A stretch of DNA of 64,000 nucleotides, from the NCBI RefSeq assembly GCF_029360645.1, contig NZ_JARDUA010000002.1, forward strand, positions 372,001-436,000, read 5' to 3'. Both the position numbers and the translations under genes were made by a program. This DNA is from Pontibacter litorisediminis (GTDB taxonomy: Bacteria; Bacteroidota; Bacteroidia; Cytophagales; Hymenobacteraceae). Positions 35,947 to 44,766 of this stretch are shown in pieces (position 1 is the stretch's first letter; each line of letters starts with the position of its first letter). The notes under the pieces were generated by a model. The model ran no database searches. It was not told where the DNA came from and saw only the letters and a list, made by a program, of their open reading frames with translations.

Positions 35947-36864
35947 TTAACTAACAACCACATTCAAAACCCAGTACCAAAAAGCCAGGGTGATGAAGGA
36001 GATGGGAATGCCGAAACCTACCATCATGTTGGCCAGGCGCGGTTTTAACCCGTTGGAGGCCGCCACTATACTTGCCGTGATCATGGGGGCCATGGCAGCT
36101 TCCAGCACGCTGATCTGCAGCAACTCGCCACGCACTCCAAACACGCCGTAGTACAGGCTCAGAATAAGCAGGGGTGCCAGCATCAGCTGAAACGCAAGCC
36201 CCAGCGCCAGAAAGCCCCAGTGCCTGCTGCGCCACTCGGGCCGCAACTGCAGCCCCACCGATACCAGCGCCAACGGAGACACGGTGCTACCCAGGCGCTG
36301 AAACACCTCTTTCATCTCAATAGAAAAGTGCAGGTCGAGCAGGTTGAGCAGCAACGCCAGCAGAAAGGCCAGAAAAGGCGGAAACCGGAAAATCTTGCGG
36401 GCAATGGTCCCGGCGCTGGCTGCACCTCTGGAGAAGCTGGCCGCCAAAGCAATACCCGCCGTGGAAAGCACCACAAAAGTTCCTGGCTGGTCGATCAGGA
36501 TCACTGTCTCCAGGCTGTCCGGCCCAAAGAGCGCCTCTATCACGGGCAACCCGACAAAGGAGGTGTTGCCAAGCCCACCTGTAAGTATAAGGCAGCCAAC
36601 CAACTTGCGCGACCAGCCAAACGCTTTGCCCAGGCTCCAGAAGAACAAGGCAGCCGCACCAAAGCAGATCCAGGCCAACCCCACCGGCAGCAGCACCGTG
36701 CTGTTCAGCTTTACATCGGGAATAAAGTATAGCGCCAGCGCCGGCATCGAGATGTAGATGATGAACTGGTTGAGCACCTGCGCCGCGTTTCTTGGGAACT
36801 CCTTTACCCGCTGCAGCAGCACCCCCAGCCCCAGGCACCCAAACAAAAGTATAAAACTGCTCAT
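35947..36864 (-). CDS. AEC-family transporter (auxin efflux carrier type)
   Basis: 305 residues with ten predicted TM helices in two halves of five, as in the AEC/BASS fold. GGLGNTSFVGLPVIEALFG in the first half and SVLEAAMAPMITASIVA in the second are the typical discontinuous-helix motifs. Bacterial members carry out malate, malonate or other small organic-acid transport; the substrate cannot be read here. It lies downstream of the sugar dehydrogenase on the same strand, behind its terminator. Confidence 0.85.
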   Translation of the reverse strand: MSSFILLFGCLGLGVLLQRVKEFPRNAAQVLNQFIIYISMPALALYFIPDVKLNSTVLLPVGLAWICFGAAALFFWSLGKAFGWSRKLVGCLILTGGLGNTSFVGLPVIEALFGPDSLETVILIDQPGTFVVLSTAGIALAASFSRGAASAGTIARKIFRFPPFLAFLLALLLNLLDLHFSIEMKEVFQRLGSTVSPLALVSVGLQLRPEWRSRHWGFLALGLAFQLMLAPLLILSLYYGVFGVRGELLQISVLEAAMAPMITASIVAASNGLKPRLANMMVGFGIPISFITLAFWYWVLNVVVS

Positions 36865-36955
36865 CTTAAATTTTCAGGAATATGCGGCAGCATGCCGCAG
36901 CACGCAAAGGTAAGTCTCCTGAACCGAAGAAGCACGATGCCGGATTTGCCTGCCA

Positions 36956-36994
36956 CAAAAAAGGCAGAGCTACTTCCCCGGTACCTCTGCCTTT
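36956..36994 (-). terminator. Terminator of the sugar dehydrogenase gene
   Basis: On the minus strand AAAAGGCAGAGGTAC...GTAGCTCTGCC followed by TTTTTTG. Confidence 0.8.
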
Positions 36995-37010
36995 TCTTAA
37001 CGCTTTTGGA

Positions 37011-38594
37011 TCACTGCAGCACCACGCGCCGCACTACCCGGGTATCCCCCGCAATCACACTTAAAAAATACACACCCGCTGCCAGTTTATCGGTGTCTAG
37101 CTGCAGGTTGTGTTCCCCGTTGTGTAAGCGCCTGGTCACGTCCAGCACGTTAGCCGACTGCGCGTTGGTAAGTATAAACCGCGCCTCCGGATGTTTCAGC
37201 CCGTTTATTTTCAACTTCAGGTTACCACGTGATGGATTAGGGTATACCTGTACCGCCCGCTCCAGCTCCTCTTTCTCGGCGGAAGCCAGCGGCCCCGTGT
37301 ACGTCAGCTTATAAATGGCATGCGCGGCATCATCCGAAATAAAGAGGTTGCCCTCCTGGTCCACGGCCACATCTACGGGGCGAGCGTAGGCCTCTGTAGA
37401 GTCGCTGTTCAAGAAGCCGCCCACCAGGTCGATCTGCTCGCCTGGCTTATTGCCCTGCCACGGAAAATAGATAATTTTGTAACCGGTAGCCTTGGAGCGG
37501 TTCCAAGAGCCATGCAGCGCAATGAGCGCCCCGTTGCGATAAGGCTCGGGCATTTTGGTATCCTGCGTAAACATAAAGCCCAGCGGCGCTGAGTGGGCCT
37601 GTATGCCCTTGCTGATGCGGTCCATGCCGCTGCAGTCTACGCTGCCGTTCGGGTTTAGCTGCACATCGTTGAGGAAAGGCATGTTGTCCATTCCCTGGCG
37701 CGGGTCCGGGTTACAGAAGGGCCAGCCGTAGTTGCCGCCGTCGCGCACCAGCGTAAACTCCTCGGGTGGATTGTTGTCTACGTAGCTTTGCACCACTTTG
37801 CCGTAGTTACCGGTGTCATCCTTGAAAGGGTACGCCACATTATCGCGGTTGTTCACGGTTACCCACAGGTCGTTGGTGCCGGGCACAAAGTCCAGCCCCT
37901 CGGCGTTTCGCAGGCCTTCGGCAAACAAGCGACCGTTCGACCCGTTGGCATCATACACATAGATGGCGCCACGTTTCGGATCACTCTGTGTATCCTCTAT
38001 ACAGGCGTTGCAGGTGGAGGCAATAGATACGTACAGCTTGTTGTTGCTGTCCAGGGCGATGTTCTTGAGCACGTGCCCATAGTTGCCCTTCAGTTCTGAC
38101 AGGCTCTCGTCCGGCAGGTTGTCTACCACCACCTCCATGTTTTGCCCCTGCAGGTCGCCGTTGCTGTACTTGTAGCGGATGATCCTGTTCTTCTCGGCAA
38201 TGTAAACGTACTGCTGGTCACCTATTTTGTGAAACACAATGTCGTGCGGCTTCTGCAGCCCGGTGGCAAAGTCATGCTCTTTGGGTGCACCCCCGCTAGC
38301 ATCCAGGCGGAAGACTTTGATGTAGCCGTTATCGGGCTTTGACACGAACAGGTCGCCGTTTGGCGCCACCGCCATGAAACGTGCTCCTCTCAGGCGGGCA
38401 TACACTTCCAACTTAAAATTGGCGGGCACACTGGCAAAGCGATCCACGTTAAAAGGCTCCTGCCGCATGCTTTCCGGCACTTCTATTTTCACGGTTTCAG
38501 TAGCGGCAGGTGGAGCTCCCTGGGGAAAAGCTCCTAATGGTGTTGCCAGTGCAGTAATCAACAGGGATGATTTGAGTAAATGTTTAAGTGGCAT
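37011..38594 (-). CDS. PQQ-dependent sugar dehydrogenase-like beta-propeller with T9SS sorting domain
   Basis: 527 residues: a signal peptide (LLITALATPLGAFPQ), a six-bladed beta-propeller of the soluble glucose/sorbosone dehydrogenase family (ARFMAVAPNGDLFVSKPD, LQKPHDIVFH, NYGWPFCNPD, ALHGSWNRS, RPVDVAVDQEGNLFISDD) and a C-terminal type IX secretion sorting domain from VQVYPNPSRGNLKLKI to the end. It should be exported to the cell surface or medium and oxidise aldose sugars or a similar substrate. The C-terminus is intact. Confidence 0.88.
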   Translation of the reverse strand: MPLKHLLKSSLLITALATPLGAFPQGAPPAATETVKIEVPESMRQEPFNVDRFASVPANFKLEVYARLRGARFMAVAPNGDLFVSKPDNGYIKVFRLDASGGAPKEHDFATGLQKPHDIVFHKIGDQQYVYIAEKNRIIRYKYSNGDLQGQNMEVVVDNLPDESLSELKGNYGHVLKNIALDSNNKLYVSIASTCNACIEDTQSDPKRGAIYVYDANGSNGRLFAEGLRNAEGLDFVPGTNDLWVTVNNRDNVAYPFKDDTGNYGKVVQSYVDNNPPEEFTLVRDGGNYGWPFCNPDPRQGMDNMPFLNDVQLNPNGSVDCSGMDRISKGIQAHSAPLGFMFTQDTKMPEPYRNGALIALHGSWNRSKATGYKIIYFPWQGNKPGEQIDLVGGFLNSDSTEAYARPVDVAVDQEGNLFISDDAAHAIYKLTYTGPLASAEKEELERAVQVYPNPSRGNLKLKINGLKHPEARFILTNAQSANVLDVTRRLHNGEHNLQLDTDKLAAGVYFLSVIAGDTRVVRRVVLQ

Positions 38595-39056
38595 TCAGGA
38601 AAAGTTTTATCGTTTGAAAAGCATCTTCTTTTATTGATTTCGATCCGAAAGGTTGCACCTCCCATAAAGAATTGCTCCCCCACTTTAGCCGCCAACTCAT
38701 TTTCGTCTGCGCCTTCTCCGTCTCCATAAACTGCAGTCAAAAGCCCGGCTATAGCGTCGATTCTTCTGAGGAGACAGAGTAGACTACAAAAAAATGCTTA
38801 TCCACTATAAATATAGAACAATAAAATATTTGATTAGGTAAAAATAATTACCTGCAGATCTGATTGATCCATCCCCTTCACCCAGAAGAAATATTCTGAG
38901 CCTTGCGCAACACACCCGATAGGAGGCGATACATCTACTAGGATTGTCTACACCAGCCTCTCCCACTCCTAGCTACCGCCCGCCACTACTGTTTTCACAG
39001 TCAACCATACTTCCTTACAAGCCTATTCTATTTTTTTCACACTTACAGCTTATACT
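38595..39056. other. AT-rich spacer between divergent secreted-protein genes
   Basis: About 460 bases with no gene I can support. The centre (38785-38860) is markedly AT-rich and could hold both divergent promoters. Near the right end is TTATACTATG, which overlaps the ATG of the T9SS repeat protein. Confidence 0.5.
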
Positions 39057-41141
39057 ATGAAAACAACTTTTATATGTTCAAATGCCGCTAGCAGGCAGCA
39101 CCGCCTCAGCCGATGGCTTCTTTGTCTTGTCGTATTAATCTCCCTTGCTTTACCTGCCTATGCGCAGGAAGTGGTGTGGGATCGGACGTATGGGGGAGAA
39201 AACTGGGATCTGTTAAGCGATATGGATACAACTGCTGATGGAGGTTATATTTTGGGTGGCACCTCCAGCTCGGGAGTTAGTGGCGATAAAAGCGAAGAAA
39301 CTAGGGGTGACAATGACTATTGGATCATAAAAGTAGATGCAGAAGGGAACATAGAGTGGGATAAGACCTATGGGGGCAGTGATCGTGATGAGTTTAGCGC
39401 TTTACAGCAAACCAGTGATGGCGGGTATATATTAGGGGGTGCCTCACTTTCGGAGAGCAGTGGAGAAAAATCTGAAGACTCACGTGGAGGATTTGATTAC
39501 TGGGTTATAAAGCTTGATGCACAAGGCAACATAGAATGGGAGAAAACCTTTGGCGGGGAAAGCTCAGACTGGCTTAGAGACATTATTCAGACTTCAGACG
39601 GGGGCTACTTGCTTGGCGGCACTTCCAGTTCGGAAGTTAGTGGTGAAAAAAGTGAGCCTTCAAGAGGAGAAAATGACTTTTGGGTAATAAAGCTTGATGC
39701 TGATGGCAATAAGGAATGGGACCACACCTACGGAGGAGATAAATCTGACCTGTTAGCCCAACTTCAGCAGACCAATGACGGAGGCTTTATTTTAGGAGGT
39801 TCCTCTGAGTCAGATATCTCTGGCGAAAAGAGTGAACCTAACTGGGGAAACGATGATGACTTTGGCATGGGGTACGATTACTGGATTGTGAAGATAGACG
39901 CGGAAGGAAACAAGGAGTGGGATAAAACTTTTGGTGGCCTATTGGGAGACTATCTCTCTGACGTTATACAGACAGAAAATGGCGGTTATTTGCTTGGTGG
40001 ATCATCTGGCTCAAGTATAGGGGGAGACAAGAGCGAGGAGTTCCGTGGTGGAGAATTCGGTGATTTCTGGGTAATTAAAACCGATAGCAACGGGAACAAA
40101 GAATGGGATCGTACCTACGGTGGCACCGATTCAGACGAGTTATCATCAATCCAGCAGACTAGCGACGGAGGGTATGTACTGGGTGGTGTCTCTGAGTCTG
40201 ATGCCTCTGGTGAGAAGAGTGAGGATAGCAAAGGCAGCACCGACTTTTGGATCGTGAAAACAGACGCAGAAGGAAATATTGAGTGGGATAAAACAATTGG
40301 GGGCAGCAGCGGAGAAGGCTTATCGACAATCATAGAAGTCAATCCGGGAGACTATGTAATTGCAGGCACTTCTTCGTCTGGTGTTAGCGGAGATAAAACT
40401 GAGCCTAATCGCGGAGTTTCTATTGATTACTGGATTGTTAAATTCAGCGGAGAAGAGCCCTGTATCACCCCCACCCCATCCATCTCCGTCATTCCCACCT
40501 CAGATGTTTACACAGGCGGCGACCCTGCTACCCTATACTTGGGCTACGGCCCGCAGAGCGTGCAGCTGGTGGCCTCTGGCGCAGAGCGGTATGCATGGAG
40601 TCCCGCAGAAGGTTTAAGCGATGCAACTGCTGCAGCCCCTGTCTTCACGCCCATGGCTGCCGGCCGCTATACCTTCACCGTTACGGCCTACAACGGGGAG
40701 TGTACCGCCACAGCCTCTGTCACAATCACGGTAGTGGACGTGCGTTGCGGCAACGGAAAAGTAGCGCTGTGCCACAAAGGCAACACGCTCTGCCTCCCTG
40801 CTTCGGCCGTAGCCGCCCACCTGCGTAACCACTCCGAAGACCGGCTCGGTGCTTGTGGTGCCTGGGCTGTGTATGAGAAGCTGATGAGGATGCAAGTTTA
40901 TCCGAACCCGCTCATTGATTGGGCCAAAGTGGTACTTTCCATCAGCGAAGGTGAGCCTTACCGGCTGGAACTCTATAACGCAGGCGGTAAGCGGTTAGCT
41001 ATAGTAGCTGAGGGGCAGGGCACCCATAACGGAATGCTGGACCTGGAGCTAAGGACAGCCCAGTTGCGCAAAGGGGTGTATTACCTCCGCCTGGTTACAG
41101 CAGACGATGTGCAGACACTCAGGATTTTGGTGAACAAGTAG
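39057..41141 (+). CDS. T9SS-exported protein with seven WDxTYGG repeats and a PKD-like domain
   Basis: 694 residues. The signal peptide is WLLCLVVLISLALPAYAQ. Seven tandem repeats of about 60 residues begin with WDRTYGG, WDKTYGG, WEKTFGG, WDHTYGG, WDKTFGG, WDRTYGG and WDKTIGG; each continues with QTSDGGYILGGTS and SGEKSE and then DYWIIKVDAEGN, a beta-propeller-like pattern. From about residue 475 come an Ig/PKD-like domain (ERYAWSPAEGLSDATAAAP), a CHKGNTLCLPASAVAAHL segment and a T9SS sorting domain (MQVYPNPLIDWAKVVL to the end). Probably a secreted surface protein; the ligand is unknown. The repeat part has AT-richer codons than the C-terminal part. Confidence 0.83.
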   Translation: MKTTFICSNAASRQHRLSRWLLCLVVLISLALPAYAQEVVWDRTYGGENWDLLSDMDTTADGGYILGGTSSSGVSGDKSEETRGDNDYWIIKVDAEGNIEWDKTYGGSDRDEFSALQQTSDGGYILGGASLSESSGEKSEDSRGGFDYWVIKLDAQGNIEWEKTFGGESSDWLRDIIQTSDGGYLLGGTSSSEVSGEKSEPSRGENDFWVIKLDADGNKEWDHTYGGDKSDLLAQLQQTNDGGFILGGSSESDISGEKSEPNWGNDDDFGMGYDYWIVKIDAEGNKEWDKTFGGLLGDYLSDVIQTENGGYLLGGSSGSSIGGDKSEEFRGGEFGDFWVIKTDSNGNKEWDRTYGGTDSDELSSIQQTSDGGYVLGGVSESDASGEKSEDSKGSTDFWIVKTDAEGNIEWDKTIGGSSGEGLSTIIEVNPGDYVIAGTSSSGVSGDKTEPNRGVSIDYWIVKFSGEEPCITPTPSISVIPTSDVYTGGDPATLYLGYGPQSVQLVASGAERYAWSPAEGLSDATAAAPVFTPMAAGRYTFTVTAYNGECTATASVTITVVDVRCGNGKVALCHKGNTLCLPASAVAAHLRNHSEDRLGACGAWAVYEKLMRMQVYPNPLIDWAKVVLSISEGEPYRLELYNAGGKRLAIVAEGQGTHNGMLDLELRTAQLRKGVYYLRLVTADDVQTLRILVNK

Positions 41142-41158
41142 GTTAAACAGCAGAACCA

Positions 41159-41198
41159 GGAGCAGGCTATACTTACCTTAGGTATAGCCTCCTCCTTT
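41159..41198. terminator. Shared terminator between convergent genes
   Basis: GGAGCAGGCTATAC-ttaccttag-GTATAGCCTCCTCC followed by TTTT; the reverse strand also reads AAAAGGAGG into the stem, so it may serve both sides. Confidence 0.65.
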
Positions 41199-43105
41199 TA
41201 TCCCACCAGCGAGTTCGTGAACTTCAGCTTTATACTTGCCTGGAAATTAGCGATGGTTTTAAAGATCTCCTTCAGCGTTACCTGCTCAATGCGGGTCAGG
41301 CTGCGGATGTCGATCAGGTTGTCAGGCTCGGCTCTGTCCTGAATGATCTGCACGGCCTGTTTCCGCAGGCGCAGGCTCATCAGGTAGTAATAGGCGTGCA
41401 TCAGCTCCTGGAAATCCGTATCGGTAAACTCCCCCTGGTCGCGCAGGGCCTCCAGGCGCTCGCCCGTGTTGGTTTTAAAGATCCGGTTCTTCAGCGCGTA
41501 CACGCGCACCAGGTCCACAATGGGTGTCATGGTTTTCTTGATATCGAACACCTCCTGGCTACCTTTGGTAAAGGTCTTGATATTTTTAAAGAACGTAAGC
41601 GGTGGCTCGTACTGCAGCGCGTTTTTGGCCATGTGGTATAGGAAACGGCCCAGCGGCTTCTGCAGCTCCTGGTCCAGGTACTCCCGCAGCTCGTCTATGA
41701 TAGTGGCCTCGCCGTAAATAAAGCGGCAATCAAAAAAGGTGGAGAACTTCATCACCGTTTCCGGCTCCGGCTCCTGCATCCAGCTGCTATAGTTGCGCTT
41801 CCAATGCGAGAGCGAGTGTGTCCACTTGGAGTTCTTCGCCATAAACCCACCTTTACAGAAGCTAAACCCAATCGTATCCAGCCGCTCTGATACCTGCTCA
41901 GCGAACTTCAGGAAATATGCCCGCACCAGCTCCCGCTGCTCGTTGGCCTTGTCCTCGTAAATGATGGCATTGTCCTGATCCGTGCTCAGGGTCTGTTCTT
42001 TGCGGCCTTCGCTGCCCAGCACCATAAAGGCAAACTTGGCCGGCGGTGTGCCCATTTCCTCAATCACCCCCTCAATTACCTTGGTGGCAATGGTGTCCGA
42101 CACGGTGGTGATCACCTGGTTCACGATCTCAGGCTTCACCCCACGGTCCAGGAGCTGGTACACGATCTCCGGCACCTTCTCCCACTTGCGCCGCAGCTCC
42201 TCCACCGACTGCGCCAGCTTTACCGACTGGATGAACACGAACGGCGACTGCGCCTGTTCGCTCAGCAGCTTGTTCCGGCTGATAAAGCCCAGGTACTGCC
42301 CCTCCTCCTCTATCAGCAGGTAACGCGTTTTAGTGCGGAACATCATCAGAATGGCCTCATATACATAGGCCTGGGTGCTAATGCGCACGATCGGGTTATC
42401 CATTACCCCCTGCACCGGCTCCTGCACGCTCACCTGCCTGGCCACCACGTTATCGCGGATGCTGATGTCGGTCAGGTAACCGATGATCTGCCCCTGCGCC
42501 TCCTGTACAAAAAGGCAGCTCACCTTCTTGTCAGCCATTAGGCGGGCAGCCTCAAAAATAGGGGTGTCGGCAGTACAGGTGACCAGGTCGCGGTACACGA
42601 GCGTTTCTATCTTGCGGGAGTACAGCTGGTCTGAGGCGATGAAGTTATCCTCGAAGGCGGTCGGCTTCTTTACAAAATGGGCAAACTCATCGTTAAGCAT
42701 GCGGCGCCCAAACTCCGCCGTGAAGTGGTGGAAGAAGTCCTCATAGCCTTGGCAGAGCTGCCTGAAATCGCGGCGCGGCAGGAAGTATACGACGGTGCCT
42801 TTTTTGGCGATAACCGAACGCAGGGAGCGTTTGCGGTTCAGCAAAACGGAAATACCGCCGTAACAGTAGCCCCGCTGGTGGTGCTCCACCAAGCGCTTGT
42901 TCTGCTCACTGTCGTAGAAAAAGCTCTCATACTCGCCCTGCGCAATCAGGTCTACTCCTTTCATCTTGGTTACTTCCTGCAGGTAAATAGCGGTGTCCTT
43001 GGTATACTTTACCTCCTGCAGCAGGTCGGCCACCCCTAACAGCACCTCTTCCGGCAGCAGGTTAAAGGGCTTCACCGTTTTCAGAAACTCTAGTCTATCT
43101 GTCAT
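41198..43105 (-). CDS. Cyclic-nucleotide-binding / CBS / DUF294 nucleotidyltransferase-like protein
   Basis: 635 residues with four modules: an N-terminal cyclic-nucleotide-binding domain (about 10-140), two CBS domains (about 165-290, e.g. LVYRDLVTCTADTPIFEAARLM), a DUF294 putative nucleotidyltransferase domain (VLGSEGRKEQTLSTDQDNAI, with the GS-x(n)-D-x-D core), and the DUF294 C-terminal substrate-binding helical region. Related to GlnD-type uridylyltransferases by its catalytic fold; the CNB and CBS parts suggest control by cyclic and adenine nucleotides. It overlaps the exonuclease gene by four bases and is the last gene of the GNAT-exonuclease-DUF294 operon. The target is unknown. Confidence 0.87.
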   Translation of the reverse strand: MTDRLEFLKTVKPFNLLPEEVLLGVADLLQEVKYTKDTAIYLQEVTKMKGVDLIAQGEYESFFYDSEQNKRLVEHHQRGYCYGGISVLLNRKRSLRSVIAKKGTVVYFLPRRDFRQLCQGYEDFFHHFTAEFGRRMLNDEFAHFVKKPTAFEDNFIASDQLYSRKIETLVYRDLVTCTADTPIFEAARLMADKKVSCLFVQEAQGQIIGYLTDISIRDNVVARQVSVQEPVQGVMDNPIVRISTQAYVYEAILMMFRTKTRYLLIEEEGQYLGFISRNKLLSEQAQSPFVFIQSVKLAQSVEELRRKWEKVPEIVYQLLDRGVKPEIVNQVITTVSDTIATKVIEGVIEEMGTPPAKFAFMVLGSEGRKEQTLSTDQDNAIIYEDKANEQRELVRAYFLKFAEQVSERLDTIGFSFCKGGFMAKNSKWTHSLSHWKRNYSSWMQEPEPETVMKFSTFFDCRFIYGEATIIDELREYLDQELQKPLGRFLYHMAKNALQYEPPLTFFKNIKTFTKGSQEVFDIKKTMTPIVDLVRVYALKNRIFKTNTGERLEALRDQGEFTDTDFQELMHAYYYLMSLRLRKQAVQIIQDRAEPDNLIDIRSLTRIEQVTLKEIFKTIANFQASIKLKFTNSLVG

Positions 43106-43803
43106 AGCAACGTGATGAGTAAAACAGCAAGTATAAAGATAGCAAGTACGATAAGCAGCTGTACGTTGATTCTAGCGGATGATCCGGCAAACTTCTGCTG
43201 TACCTGTTGCTGCTCTAGAATGGATTCCGGGGTAATGTCGCCCTGCTCCACCAGCTTAAAGAAACAGGCAGCGGTTGCCTTTACGTCCACGGCGGCATCG
43301 TGTTGCTGCAGCAGCGGCTCCCGAAAGAGGCGCTCGTACAGTTCGCCCAGCCTTAAAAAGCGCTGCCGGGGCCCCAGTAGAAACTTGCCAGAGGCATTCA
43401 TGGTGCAGAAGGTGGGCAACTGCGGCAGCGGGTTGGGCAGGTTTGCCCGATGGAAGCCCACCCCCAGCATGTGGTAGTCGAGCTGCATAAAATGGCCCAC
43501 TAGCAGCGGCTGATACTGCTCCAGGTCTTTGGCCAGCTGCGAGAGCACTTCCTTTCTGGCTTTGCCATTGGCCTGCAGAAACTCCTTCGTGATGCCGTGG
43601 ATCTTCTCAGATTCCGCTGAAATCTCCAGCTCCGGCTCATAAACGTAATGGCTCTCTGCCTTCAGCTCCTTTCCTTCTTTGGTATAAACGGCCCAAGCAA
43701 TCTGCACCGAGTATGGCCAGCTCTTTGCGTCTGTATAAGGTGCCCTCCAGTCAAGTGGTTTCCCGGTGGTTTCGGTGTCGATAAAAAGTATAAACTCGCG
43801 CAT
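43102..43803 (-). CDS. DnaQ-like 3'-5' exonuclease with C-terminal membrane anchor
   Basis: 233 residues. The exonuclease motifs are FIDTETTGK (Exo I, Asp9 and Glu11), LVGHFMQLDYHMLG (Exo II) and HDAAVDVKATAACF (Exo III, DEDDh type). From about residue 210 to the end is a hydrophobic helix (VQLLIVLAIFILAVLLITLL), so the enzyme is probably tail-anchored in the inner membrane, unusual for a DnaQ-type exonuclease. It is coupled by overlap to the DUF294 protein gene, a neighbour pairing seen in other bacteria from memory. Confidence 0.85.
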   Translation of the reverse strand: MREFILFIDTETTGKPLDWRAPYTDAKSWPYSVQIAWAVYTKEGKELKAESHYVYEPELEISAESEKIHGITKEFLQANGKARKEVLSQLAKDLEQYQPLLVGHFMQLDYHMLGVGFHRANLPNPLPQLPTFCTMNASGKFLLGPRQRFLRLGELYERLFREPLLQQHDAAVDVKATAACFFKLVEQGDITPESILEQQQVQQKFAGSSARINVQLLIVLAIFILAVLLITLL

Positions 43804-43806
43804 GAG

Positions 43807-44247
43807 TTAATCTGCTGCACTTGCTACTGCCGCAGGCATAGGTATACTGCGCTCCATCACCACATAGCTTTTGCCACCTTTCATAAAGGTACGATCCGTT
43901 TCCTGCAGCCCGAAGCGCCTGTAAAAACCTGCTTTCTCCTGCCGCGCATTGCAACAGAGCTGTGTGATGCCTTGTGCTGCTGCCACCTGGAAGAGGTGCT
44001 GCAGCAAAGCTGTGCCATAGCCTTTACCCTGGTGCTGCGGCAACGTAGCAAATTTGCGGAACTGCGCCCGCTCCCCCTCCACAAATAACGACACCACAGT
44101 TACCAGCTCTCCTGACAAGTATAAGCCGAAGTGCTGGCCGTTTCTATCCTCCGGCAGCTGCACATAGTTAATACTTTGTTCCGGCCACATCACTTCACGC
44201 CTGAGTTGCCAGGTTTCTTCGGCTGTTATTTCTGTTATCTGCATCAT
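43807..44247 (-). CDS. GNAT-family N-acetyltransferase
   Basis: 146 residues with the GNAT core: beta-strands at LYLSGELVTVVSLFVEG and the acetyl-CoA loop LPQHQGKGYGTALLQHL (the Q-x2-G-x-G/A pattern), then FYRRFGLQET. Cytosolic. Its stop is only 3 bp before the start of the exonuclease, so these genes form an operon. The acceptor substrate is unknown. Confidence 0.85.
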   Translation of the reverse strand: MMQITEITAEETWQLRREVMWPEQSINYVQLPEDRNGQHFGLYLSGELVTVVSLFVEGERAQFRKFATLPQHQGKGYGTALLQHLFQVAAAQGITQLCCNARQEKAGFYRRFGLQETDRTFMKGGKSYVVMERSIPMPAAVASAAD

Positions 44248-44304
44248 CCATACCTATGCTTTCAACTTCCTGGCGCAGGTCTTCAGAGTTTTCTCCTGCT
44301 ATAG

Positions 44305-44337
44305 TTCCGGGTTTGCAACCCAGCTGGCTTGAAGAAC
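44305..44337 (+). repeat. Second hairpin family, copy 2
   Basis: CCGGGTT-tgc-AACCCAG followed by CTGGCTTGAAGAACC, same layout as 8212-8244 with altered arms. Confidence 0.55.
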
Positions 44338-44364
44338 CATCTTCTATTTTAGCCACACCTATTC

Positions 44365-44717
44365 CTGGCGCAAGCGTCCGCTTGTGCCTTTAGCTACGGC
44401 CTCTGATTTCTGCATCTTGAGACAAGCTATCCTTGCTAGTCTCAGTTCATCCTCGGCCTTACAGGCGGCTCGTTTCAACTCTAGCTTTCTGCTCTCAAGG
44501 CCGAGTGGCCTCGTCCTGGGGGTAGGGGTCCTCGATAAGGGCATCGCGCTGTGTTCCCTCCTGCCTCCGCTGCGCTGCGGCTGCTCAGCAAGCTGAGCAC
44601 CGGATCTCACAAGGCGCTCAACCCAAGGACTGGGATCAGATTCGATAGCCACGGCTGACGCAGCTTGAACCGAACTCCCCTCCTTAGACAAGGAGGGGCC
44701 AGGGGTGGTTGGACCCG
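44365..44717 (-). repeat. Composite intergenic repeat element, copy D (minus strand)
   Basis: In the 518-bp gap between the aminopeptidase and GNAT genes; no gene there. Minus-strand core 44365-44660: TATCGAATCTGATCCCAG, TTGGGTTGAGCGCCTTGTG, hairpin TGCTCAG-cttg-CTGAGCA, GGGAACACAGCGCGATGCCC, the 21-base insert TTATCGAGGACCCC..., stem AGGCC-actc-GGCCT and terminal palindrome at 44365-44388. Its left hairpin CCCCTCCTT-agac-AAGGAGGGG is at 44677-44698. It runs in the same direction as the flanking genes, so it would be transcribed with them. Confidence 0.82.
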
Positions 44718-44766
44718 GTTAAGCAGAATTCCCACCCCTGTTCTTAGGGGAGGGCTGGGGTTCACC

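Noticed and set aside
38558..38740. Short minus-strand frame upstream of the sugar dehydrogenase
   Set aside because: It overlaps the dehydrogenase start and has no signal, motif or codon bias; more likely leader and spacer.
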